From the NCBI GenBank assembly GCA_035649495.1, contig DASRJL010000171.1, positions 1-15,564 on the forward strand: a DNA stretch of 15,564 bases, in the 5' to 3' direction. Below, one piece after another: positions 1 through 6,776 of this stretch (positions are counted from its first letter, which is position 1; each line of letters opens with the position of its first letter). The translations under genes and the position numbers were made by a program. Below the pieces are notes generated by a model. That model was given only the letters and a program-made list of their open reading frames with translations. It had not been told where the DNA came from and searched no databases. The DNA is from SG8-41 sp035649495 (GTDB lineage: Bacteria; Pseudomonadota; Gammaproteobacteria; Burkholderiales; SG8-41).

Positions 1-1
1 C

Positions 2-403
2 CAGAGCGACCATTACGGCATGCCGGACGCGCCGCGCTTCGCGCACTATCCCGCGGCCGGCCGCGGGCTCCTGGAGCTGCCGCCGACGACGGTGCGGCTC
101 TTCAACCGCAACCTGCCGGCTGCCGGCGGCGGCTATTTCAGGCTGCTGCCCTACGGGCTCTCGCGCTGGTGCCTGAATCGCGTGAACACCGTGGACGGCA
201 AGCCTTGCATTTTTTATTTTCATCCATGGGAGATCGACCCCGGACAGCCGCGCCAGCGCGGCGCCAGCGTCAGAAGCCGCTTCCGGCACTACGTCAACCT
301 GTCCGCGATGGAGCGCCGCCTCCGCGCGCTCTTGAAGGATTTCAAGTGGGGGCGCATGGACCGGCTGTTCCTGGAGGGAGACCGTGAACCAGCCCGTGCT
401 TGA
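2..403 (+). CDS. XrtA-associated polysaccharide deacetylase, C-terminal part (5'-truncated)
   Basis: The reading frame is open from base 2 and has no start in the window, so only about the last 133 residues are seen. The segment FYFHPWEIDPGQPR and the following RFRHYVNLSAMERRLRALL are characteristic of the C-terminal region (DUF3473) of the polysaccharide deacetylase family tied to PEP-CTERM/XrtA loci (TIGR03006). The NodB-like catalytic domain with its metal-binding residues would lie to the left of the window and cannot be checked. Known family role: deacetylation of N-acetylated sugars in a secreted polysaccharide, probably in the envelope. The stop lies inside the next gene (20-base overlap), which implies co-transcription. 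Product family is confident; substrate is unknown. Confidence 0.9.
   Translation, partial: QSDHYGMPDAPRFAHYPAAGRGLLELPPTTVRLFNRNLPAAGGGYFRLLPYGLSRWCLNRVNTVDGKPCIFYFHPWEIDPGQPRQRGASVRSRFRHYVNLSAMERRLRALLKDFKWGRMDRLFLEGDREPARA
373..380 (+). promoter_or_regulatory. Ribosome binding site for the FemAB-like gene
   Basis: GGAGGGAG ends three bases before the GTG at 384. This strong Shine-Dalgarno match supports the GTG start even though it lies inside the preceding deacetylase gene. Confidence 0.7.
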
Positions 404-1463
404 AAGCGACGCGGTGGGGGTGCGCCCCGACGCGGAGCTGCGGGTCCGCGAGCTGCAGACAGCCGACGCGGCGCGCTGGGACGCGTTCGCGTCTGCCTGT
501 CCCGACGCGACGTTTTTTCATCGCGCCGGCTGGAAAGCGGTGATAGAGCAGGCGTTCGGACACCGGACGTTTTTTCTGTACGCCGAATCCGGAGGGACGA
601 TCGAAGGCGTGCTACCGCTCGCCGAGGTGAAGAGCCTGCTCTTCGGACATACCCTCTGTTCGCTGCCGTTCTGCGTCTATGGCGGTCTCGCGGCGACGAG
701 CGAGCGGGCGCGGCTCGCGCTGGACGAAGCGGCCCGCGCGCTCGCGCACAAGCTGGGCGTGGGGCACCTCGAGTACCGCGCGGTGTCGGCGCGCAATCCG
801 GACTGGGCGCACAACGAGCTCTACGTAACCTTCCGCAAAGCCATGGATCCCGACGCGGAGAAGAACCTCCTCGCGATTCCGCGCAAGCAGCGCGCCATGG
901 TGCGCAAGGGCATCAAGAACGGCCTGAAGAGCGAGTTCGATCCGGATGTCGACCGTTTCTTCGCGCTATTCGCCGACAACGTCCATCGCCAGGGCACGCC
1001 GGCTCTTTCCCGCCGCTATTTTTCGCTGCTGCGCCAGACGTTCGGTGACGACTGCCGCGTGCTGACCGTCCTGGATCCCGGCGGCACACCGATCTCGAGC
1101 GTTCTTACGTTCTACTGGCGAGACGAAGTTCTGCCGTACTACGCGGGCGACGCGGTGGCGGCCCGCGAACTGGCCGGGAACGACTTCAAGTACTGGGAGC
1201 TGATGCGCGACGCAGTCCAGCGCGGTTACAAGGTGTTCGACTACGGCCGCAGCAAGCGCGGGACGGGGTCGTTCGACTTCAAGAAGAACTGGGGGTTCGA
1301 GCCACAGCCCCTGCAATACGAATACCTGCTGGTCAGGGGCACGCGCGTGCCCGAGATGAATCCTCTCAACCCCAAATACCGGCTCCTGATCAACGTCTGG
1401 AAGCGCATACCGCTTTCGCTGGCCAACCTGATCGGTCCGCACATAGTGAAGAGCCTCGGCTGA
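384..1463 (+). CDS. FemAB-like (GNAT-fold) acyltransferase, PEP-CTERM/XrtA-associated
   Basis: This 359-residue protein matches the FemAB-like family found beside exosortase A (TIGR03019). FemAB proteins transfer aminoacyl groups from charged tRNA to peptidoglycan precursors; the substrate of the XrtA-linked group is not established. Visible family features are an N-terminal half with FFHRAGWKAVIEQAFGH near residues 44-60, an IPRKQRAMVRKGIKNGL helix near 165-181, and a C-terminal acyltransferase half with YYAGDAVAARELAGNDFKYW near 252-271 and FDYGRSKRGTGSFDFKKNWG near 285-304. No signal peptide or membrane span is seen, so it is probably cytoplasmic. The GTG start is favoured by the ribosome binding site at 373-380 and overlaps the deacetylase by 20 bases. 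Two T6 runs (513-518, 570-575) each encode FF. Confidence 0.9.
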   Translation: MNQPVLESDAVGVRPDAELRVRELQTADAARWDAFASACPDATFFHRAGWKAVIEQAFGHRTFFLYAESGGTIEGVLPLAEVKSLLFGHTLCSLPFCVYGGLAATSERARLALDEAARALAHKLGVGHLEYRAVSARNPDWAHNELYVTFRKAMDPDAEKNLLAIPRKQRAMVRKGIKNGLKSEFDPDVDRFFALFADNVHRQGTPALSRRYFSLLRQTFGDDCRVLTVLDPGGTPISSVLTFYWRDEVLPYYAGDAVAARELAGNDFKYWELMRDAVQRGYKVFDYGRSKRGTGSFDFKKNWGFEPQPLQYEYLLVRGTRVPEMNPLNPKYRLLINVWKRIPLSLANLIGPHIVKSLG

Positions 1464-1489
1464 CGATGAATCGAAGCCGGATTGTTTTT
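1457..1489 (+). terminator. Candidate intrinsic terminator after the FemAB-like gene
   Basis: CGGCT (1457-1461) pairs with AGCCG (1475-1479). Inside it CGA (1464-1466) pairs with TCG (1471-1473) around a TGAA loop. The T-rich tail GATTGTTTTT (1480-1489) follows directly. The hairpin overlaps the TGA stop of the upstream gene (1461-1463). The stem is short and carries small internal bulges, so termination may be partial. It sits in one of the few real gaps between genes here. Confidence 0.4.
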
Positions 1490-1533
1490 CCGGGATCAAG
1501 GATGACGCTGGACATGGAAGGTACCAAGTCGCG

Positions 1534-3201
1534 ATGCCGCGGAATTCCGTGTTAGGAGCCCACCGGGCGGGTGCGCCGTCGGATTCCCGTGCCGCCCGGC
1601 GGAGCGGGGGAGCGGTGAAAACCCCGCGTCCGCATTCCGCCGAGCTGCCCGGATCGGGCGCGCCCTCGGCGAGCGGCCGGGCGCGGTTGCTCGTCGGCAC
1701 GCTTGCGGTAGTCACGATACTGTGGATGCTCGTCTGGTTCGGCGACACGGTCGCTGCCATGGTGGCGATCTGGAGCAAGTCGGATACCTTCGCCCACGGC
1801 TTTCTGATCGTCCCGATCAGCGTCTGGCTGATCTGGCGGCGGCGGCACGCGGTCGCGGCGCTCGAACAGCGTCCCGGCTTTGTCTCGCTGCCGCTGCTTG
1901 CGCTGGCGGGCTTCGGATGGATGTTCGCAGGCCTGGCCGGCGTGGGTGTCGTTCAGCAGTTCGCCGTGGTTCTCATGGTTCCTCTGATCGTGTGGGCGGT
2001 ACTGGGTATCCAGGTGGTGAAAGGGCTGGCGTTTCCCCTGTCGTACCTGCTGTTTGCGGTGCCCGTCGGCCAGTCCCTGGAAGGGATGTTGATGGAGCAC
2101 ACCGCCGACTTCACCGTTGCCGCCCTGCGGTTGACGGGGATACCGGTGTATCGCGAAGGCCAGTTTTTCACCATCCCGAGCGGCAGCTGGTCGGTGGTCG
2201 AGGCCTGCAGCGGCCTGCGCTACCTGATTGCATCGGTGACAGTCGGCGTGCTGTATGCGCATCTCACGTACCGCAGTCCGGCGCGGCGCGCGGCGTTCGT
2301 GGCGGCATCGATCGTGGTGCCGGTCATCGCCAACTGGCTCCGCGCGTACATGATCGTCATGATCGGTCATCTGTCGGGCATGAAGTACGCCGTTGGCGTC
2401 GATCACCTGATCTACGGATGGATATTTTTCGGCGTGGTCATGCTCCTTCTGTTCTGGATAGGCTCCTACTGGCGCGATGACCCGGAACTGGAAACGCCCC
2501 GCACCGAGCATGCCGAGCCCGCCCGTCGCGAATCGGGCTTCATGGCGGGGATGGCAGGCAGCGCCCTGGCGGCGGCTGTGGTCGTTGCCGCCTGGCCCGT
2601 AACTGCCGGCAGGCTGGACGATGCGCGCTACCAGGGGACGCCGACGGTCGAGGCTCCGCCTGCTGCCGATGGCTGGGTGCCCGTCGCCGGGAGCTTTGCC
2701 GGCTGGACGCCGCGCTTCCAGGTTGCGCGTGCGCTCGTCAACCAGACCTATGCGAGAGGTGCGACGCGTGCCGCGATACAGCTGAGGTACTACCGGAATC
2801 AGCGGCCGGGAGCGCAGCTGATTTCGTCCGAGAACATGGTGATCGAAAGCGGCAACGCCAGATGGAAGGTGGTGGGTGGGGACAATCGCCGGTCCGTGCT
2901 CGGCAACGGGGAAGTCCCGGTGATCGAGTCGAGGCTGGCCGGGGTCTCCGGGAATCTGCTTGTCTGGCGCTGGTACTGGATAGACGGCCGATACGTTACC
3001 AGTCCTTACTGGGCGAAATTTCTCCAGGCGAAATCCATGCTGCTCGGTCGCGGCGACGACGGAGCGGCCGTCTTCCTGTATGCCCCGTACGAATCGGACC
3101 CGGACGCAGCCAGGCAAACTCTGCGGGAGCTCGCCGGTTCCATGCTTCCCGCCATTACGAAGAGTCTCGAACATGCACGCCAGGCCGGCAACGTTCAATG
3201 A
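1534..3201 (+). CDS. xrtA: Exosortase A fused to EpsI domain (XrtA-EpsI)
   Basis: Exosortase A is a membrane cysteine protease/transpeptidase thought to cut PEP-CTERM sorting signals at the inner membrane. Numbered from the ATG at 1534, the catalytic triad is visible: Cys225 in EACSGLRYL, Arg270 in ANWLRAY and His291 in VDHLIYGW. About eight hydrophobic segments fall between residues 52 and 311. KSDTFAHGFLIVPISVWLIW (82-101) is typical of the XrtA family. After a linker, one more hydrophobic segment (about 338-354) leads into a periplasmic EpsI-type domain (about 375-535) with WVPVAGSFAGW and VWRWYWIDGRYVTSPYWAKF. EpsI is a separate protein in some systems and fused in others. The start is uncertain: GTG at 1615 (residue 28), preceded by purine-rich GGAGCGGGGGAGCG, would remove a low-complexity N-terminus. 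A GGAAGG lies 12 bases before 1534. Confidence 0.93.
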   Translation: MPRNSVLGAHRAGAPSDSRAARRSGGAVKTPRPHSAELPGSGAPSASGRARLLVGTLAVVTILWMLVWFGDTVAAMVAIWSKSDTFAHGFLIVPISVWLIWRRRHAVAALEQRPGFVSLPLLALAGFGWMFAGLAGVGVVQQFAVVLMVPLIVWAVLGIQVVKGLAFPLSYLLFAVPVGQSLEGMLMEHTADFTVAALRLTGIPVYREGQFFTIPSGSWSVVEACSGLRYLIASVTVGVLYAHLTYRSPARRAAFVAASIVVPVIANWLRAYMIVMIGHLSGMKYAVGVDHLIYGWIFFGVVMLLLFWIGSYWRDDPELETPRTEHAEPARRESGFMAGMAGSALAAAVVVAAWPVTAGRLDDARYQGTPTVEAPPAADGWVPVAGSFAGWTPRFQVARALVNQTYARGATRAAIQLRYYRNQRPGAQLISSENMVIESGNARWKVVGGDNRRSVLGNGEVPVIESRLAGVSGNLLVWRWYWIDGRYVTSPYWAKFLQAKSMLLGRGDDGAAVFLYAPYESDPDAARQTLRELAGSMLPAITKSLEHARQAGNVQ

Positions 3202-4411
3202 CACGCGCGCCGGGTCGGACGCCGCGCACGGCGTTTCTCCGAGGGCACCTCTCGTCGCACACGTTATCTTTCGCCTGGACGTGGGCGGGCTGGAGAACGG
3301 CGTGGTCAACCTGATCAACCGCATCCCGGCAGAGCGATATCGCCACGCGGTCATCTGCCTGACCGGCTATTCCGACTTTCGCCGCAGGATCGAGCGCAGC
3401 GACGTTGCCGTATTCAGCCTCGACAAGCCGAGCGGCAACAGCCTGGTCGTGCACTTCAAGCTCTGGCGCCTGCTGAGGAAGCTGCGCCCCGACATCGTGC
3501 ACACGCGCAATCTCGCCGCGCTCGAGGCCGCTCTCCCGGCGGCGCTGGCGGGGGTGCCGGTGCGCATACACGGCGAGCACGGCCGCGACGTCGACGATCT
3601 CGACGGTACTAACGTGAGCCGCCAGCGGGTGCGCCGGCTGTTCAAGCCGTTCGTTCACCGCTACATCACGGTGTCGCGCGATCTCGCATCCTATCTGGAG
3701 CGCAAGGTGGACGTGGCGCCGGCACGCATTACCCAGATCTACAACGGGGTCAATACCGATCTCTTTCATCCCGCCCGGGGAAACCGCGAGCCGCTCGACG
3801 AATGGTCCGCGGCCGGAAGCGAGGGCATGTTCGTCATCGGGACGGTGGGGCGCATGCAGGAAGTGAAGGACCAGGTGACCCTGGCGCGCGCGTTCGTATC
3901 GCTCATGCGGCAGATGCCGGACGCGGCGAGTCGGTTGCGGCTGGTCATGATCGGCGAAGGACCTTTGCGTGAGCAGGCGCTGCAGGTGCTCGCGCAGGCC
4001 GGCGTCGCGGATTTTGCCTGGCTGCCCGGAAACCGTAACGACGTGCCGCGCATGATGCGCGGCTTCGATCTCTTCGTCCTGCCCTCGCTGGCTGAAGGCA
4101 TCTCGAATACGATTCTCGAGGCCATGGCGAGCGGTCTTCCCGTGGTGGCTACCGCGGTGGGCGGCAATCCCGAGCTGGTAGAGGAGGGCGTCACCGGAAC
4201 GCTGGTCCCGCCGGACGATCCGGAACGCATGGCGGCGGCGCTGCGTGTTTACGCCGGGAATACGGAACTGTGCCGGCGCCATGGACAGGCGGCACTCGCG
4301 GCTATCGAACGCAGATTCAGGATGGATGTGATGATGAACGCTTACCTCAAGGTTTACGATGACACGCTTGCGCAGGCAGGGGCAGCCCGCGTGGACAGGA
4401 GGCCCGCGTGA
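3173..4411 (+). CDS. GT4 glycosyltransferase, XrtA/PEP-CTERM-associated (TIGR03088-like)
   Basis: This 413-residue GT-B glycosyltransferase carries the signature of the sugar transferases linked to EpsH/XrtA loci: HVIFRLDVGGLENGVVNLIN near residues 30-49 and HGEHGRDVDDLDGTN near 133-147. The C-terminal donor-binding half has the GT4 E-x7-E motif (Glu308 and Glu316 in EGISNTILEAMASG) and GLPVVATAVGGNPELVEEG. It would act at the cytoplasmic face of the inner membrane, adding one sugar to the lipid-linked repeat unit; donor and acceptor are unknown. The frame stays open back to an ATG at 3080, but residues before HVIF resemble no family sequence and that start lies deep in the exosortase gene. 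ATG 3173, with GAAGAG about nine bases upstream and a 29-base overlap with xrtA, is preferred. Confidence 0.9.
   Translation: MHARPATFNDTRAGSDAAHGVSPRAPLVAHVIFRLDVGGLENGVVNLINRIPAERYRHAVICLTGYSDFRRRIERSDVAVFSLDKPSGNSLVVHFKLWRLLRKLRPDIVHTRNLAALEAALPAALAGVPVRIHGEHGRDVDDLDGTNVSRQRVRRLFKPFVHRYITVSRDLASYLERKVDVAPARITQIYNGVNTDLFHPARGNREPLDEWSAAGSEGMFVIGTVGRMQEVKDQVTLARAFVSLMRQMPDAASRLRLVMIGEGPLREQALQVLAQAGVADFAWLPGNRNDVPRMMRGFDLFVLPSLAEGISNTILEAMASGLPVVATAVGGNPELVEEGVTGTLVPPDDPERMAAALRVYAGNTELCRRHGQAALAAIERRFRMDVMMNAYLKVYDDTLAQAGAARVDRRPA
4397..4402 (+). promoter_or_regulatory. Ribosome binding site for the epimerase gene
   Basis: A full consensus AGGAGG lies five bases before the GTG at 4408. It sits inside the end of the upstream glycosyltransferase gene and fixes the GTG as the start. 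Confidence 0.75.
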
Positions 4412-5445
4412 ACATACTGGTCACCGGCGCGGCCGGATTCATAGGTTACACGCTGGCGCGGCGCCTGCTGGAGCGCGGCGACATCGTGCACGGCGTAGAC
4501 AATATCAACGACTACTACGACGTGAGCCTGAAAGAGGCGCGCCTCGCGGGCCTCCGGCGCCACCGTAATTTCGAGTTTCAGAAGCTGGACGTGGGGGACC
4601 GCGGCGCGATCGCGAGGCTTTTTGCCGACCACCGCTTCGACGCCGTCGCGCATCTTGCGGCACAGGCTGGCGTGCGCTACTCGGTGGAGAATCCGCAGGC
4701 TTACATCGATTCCAACCTGGTCGGTTTCGGTAACATGCTCGAAGGCGTGCGGCACACCGGCGTCGGCCACCTGGTCTTCGCTTCATCCAGCTCGGTGTAT
4801 GGCGCGAGCACCCAGCTGCCGTTTTCCGAGCACGCGAACGTCGATCATCCGCTGTCCCTGTACGGGGCGACCAAGAAGGCCAACGAGCTGATGGCCCACA
4901 GCTACGCGCACCTCTACGGCACGCCGTGCACGGGCCTGCGTTTTTTTACGGTGTACGGGCCCTGGGGACGGCCGGACATGGCGCTCTTCAAATTTACGCG
5001 CGGGATCCTCGAGGGCACGCCGATCACGGTGTTCAACGGCGGGGACATGATCCGCGATTTCACCTACGTGGACGATATCGTGGAGGGAATCGTGAGGGTG
5101 ATCGATACCCCGGCGGCCCCCAATCCCGCATGGCGCGGGGACGACCCGGACCCCGCGACGAGCCGTGCGCCCTACCGGATCTACAACATCGGCAACAACT
5201 CGCCGGTCAACCTGATGCGTTACATCGAGGTGCTCGAGCAGTGCCTGGGCCGCAAGGCCATCATGCAGATGCTGCCCATGCAGCCCGGCGATGTGCAGGC
5301 GACAATGGCAGACGTGAGCAATCTCGAGCGGGCGGTGGGCTTCCGCCCGCGCACAACCGTCGAAGAGGGCGTGGCGCGCTTCGTGGACTGGTACCGGGAC
5401 TTTTACGGAGTCGGCAGCCGTAACCCCAGGGAAATGTCCCGGTGA
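4408..5445 (+). CDS. NAD-dependent epimerase, likely UDP-glucuronate 4-epimerase
   Basis: This 345-residue protein is an extended short-chain dehydrogenase/reductase. The NAD-binding GxxGxxG is at residues 7-13 (TGAAGFIG). The catalytic Ser lies in FASSSSVYG (124-132), and the YxxxK pair is Tyr152 and Lys156. DNINDYYDVSLKEARL (31-46), RFFTVYGPWGRPDMALFKF (178-196) and FNGGDMIRDFTYVDD are typical of the UDP-glucuronate 4-epimerase group, which interconverts UDP-GlcA and UDP-GalA in the cytoplasm. The next gene makes UDP-GlcA, which supports this substrate. The start codon shares GTGA with the upstream stop (4-base overlap). An epimerase acting on a related UDP-sugar cannot be excluded. Confidence 0.88.
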   Translation: MNILVTGAAGFIGYTLARRLLERGDIVHGVDNINDYYDVSLKEARLAGLRRHRNFEFQKLDVGDRGAIARLFADHRFDAVAHLAAQAGVRYSVENPQAYIDSNLVGFGNMLEGVRHTGVGHLVFASSSSVYGASTQLPFSEHANVDHPLSLYGATKKANELMAHSYAHLYGTPCTGLRFFTVYGPWGRPDMALFKFTRGILEGTPITVFNGGDMIRDFTYVDDIVEGIVRVIDTPAAPNPAWRGDDPDPATSRAPYRIYNIGNNSPVNLMRYIEVLEQCLGRKAIMQMLPMQPGDVQATMADVSNLERAVGFRPRTTVEEGVARFVDWYRDFYGVGSRNPREMSR

Positions 5446-6773
5446 ACATCAGCATTTTCGGCTCCGGTTACGTGGGGCTCGTGACCGGGGCGTGCTTCGC
5501 CGAGATGGGTAATAACGTCGTGTGCGTCGACAGCGACGCAGACAAGGTCGCCGGCCTGATGCAGGGGCGACTTCCGATCCACGAGCCCGGCCTGGAAGCG
5601 CTGGTGACGGGTAACCTGCGCCAGGGCAGGCTCTGTTTCACCACGTCGATCGCCGAAGGCGTTGCAGGTTCCGCCGTGTATTTCATCGCTGTCGGCACGC
5701 CTCCCAACGAGGATGGATCGGCGGACCTGAGCCACGTGATCGAAGTCGCGCGCGAGATCGGCCGCCTGATGAAAAGCCCCTGCACCATCGTGGACAAATC
5801 GACCGTCCCGGTCGGCACCGCCGACCGCGTCAGGGAGACCGTCCGCGCCGAGCTGGAGCGCCGCAGCGCGCGGGTGGGTTTCGACGTGGTGAGCAACCCC
5901 GAGTTTCTGAAGGAGGGCGACGCGATCAACGACTTCATGAAGCCCGATCGCGTGATCGTCGGCACCGACAGCGAGCGCGCCGCGGAGCTGATGCGCCGGC
6001 TCTACGCGCCGTTCACCCGCAACCACGAGCGGATGCTGGTGATGGGCGTACGCGATGCGGAGATGACCAAGTACGCGGCAAACGCGATGCTGGCCGCCCG
6101 CATTTCGTTCATGAACGAGATCGCGACTGTGTGCGAGCGCATCGGCGTCGACGTGGAGAACGTGCGCAAGGGCATCGGCTCGGACGGCCGCATCGGCTAT
6201 TCGTTCATCTACGCGGGATGCGGCTACGGGGGCTCGTGCTTCCCGAAGGACGTGCGCGCCCTGGTGCATACGGCGGGCGAGCACGGCGTGGACGCCGTGA
6301 TCCTGAAGGCGGTGGAGGCGCGCAACCAGGCGCAGAAGCAGCACCTCTTCCGGCGCATCGTCGCGCGCTTCGGCCCCGACCTCAGGGGCCATACTTTCGC
6401 GCTCTGGGGCCTCGCGTTCAAGCCCGGTACCGACGACATGCGCGAGGCGCCCTCGGTGGTGCTGCTCAACGACATGATCACCGCCGGCGCGAAGGTGCGT
6501 GCGTACGACCCGGTCGCCATGGACGCGGCGCGCCACACGCTGCCCGCCGGGTGGTTCGACAGCGGGCAGCTCACGCTGGCGGATCACCAGTACGACGCGC
6601 TCGACGGCGCGGCCGCGCTGGCGCTGGTGACCGAATGGAAGCCCTTCCGCTACCCCGACTTCGCGGTGGTGAAGAAGCGCATGAAGCAGCCGGTCATCTT
6701 CGACGGGCGCAACCTCTACGACCCGGCGGAGCTCACGGGGCTCGGGTTCGAGTATTTCGGTATCGGACGCTGA
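5442..6773 (+). CDS. ugd: UDP-glucose 6-dehydrogenase
   Basis: The enzyme oxidises UDP-glucose to UDP-glucuronate with two NAD+. The 443-residue length is normal. The N-terminal Rossmann motif is FGSGYVGLVTGACFAEMG (6-23). Further family motifs are FIAVGTPPNEDGSADL (81-96), STVPVGTADRVRE (120-132), VVSNPEFLKEGDAINDFMKP (149-168), Lys210 in MTKYAANAMLA, and GYGGSCFPKD with the catalytic Cys266. WGLAFKPGTDDMREAPS marks the C-terminal domain. All key residues appear intact. The GTG start overlaps the epimerase stop by four bases (GTGA), with AGGGA about ten bases upstream. Together with the epimerase it would form a two-step supply of uronic acid precursors for the polymer. Confidence 0.96.
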   Translation: MNISIFGSGYVGLVTGACFAEMGNNVVCVDSDADKVAGLMQGRLPIHEPGLEALVTGNLRQGRLCFTTSIAEGVAGSAVYFIAVGTPPNEDGSADLSHVIEVAREIGRLMKSPCTIVDKSTVPVGTADRVRETVRAELERRSARVGFDVVSNPEFLKEGDAINDFMKPDRVIVGTDSERAAELMRRLYAPFTRNHERMLVMGVRDAEMTKYAANAMLAARISFMNEIATVCERIGVDVENVRKGIGSDGRIGYSFIYAGCGYGGSCFPKDVRALVHTAGEHGVDAVILKAVEARNQAQKQHLFRRIVARFGPDLRGHTFALWGLAFKPGTDDMREAPSVVLLNDMITAGAKVRAYDPVAMDAARHTLPAGWFDSGQLTLADHQYDALDGAAALALVTEWKPFRYPDFAVVKKRMKQPVIFDGRNLYDPAELTGLGFEYFGIGR

Positions 6774-6776
6774 ATC

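Noticed and set aside
1477..1493. CCGGA/TCCGG hairpin with a T-rich loop between the FemAB-like gene and xrtA
   Set aside because: Five-base-pair stem without a trailing T-run. It competes with the better hairpin at 1457-1479, for which the same T-run serves as tail.
3080..3172. N-terminal extension of the first GT4 glycosyltransferase from ATG 3080
   Set aside because: It lies entirely within the exosortase coding sequence, shows no family similarity, and a better placed ATG exists at 3173.
1552..3354. 600-codon minus-strand frame opposite xrtA
   Set aside because: Low-complexity Arg/His/Pro-rich translation with no membrane or enzyme motifs, while the plus strand encodes a complete exosortase with its triad.
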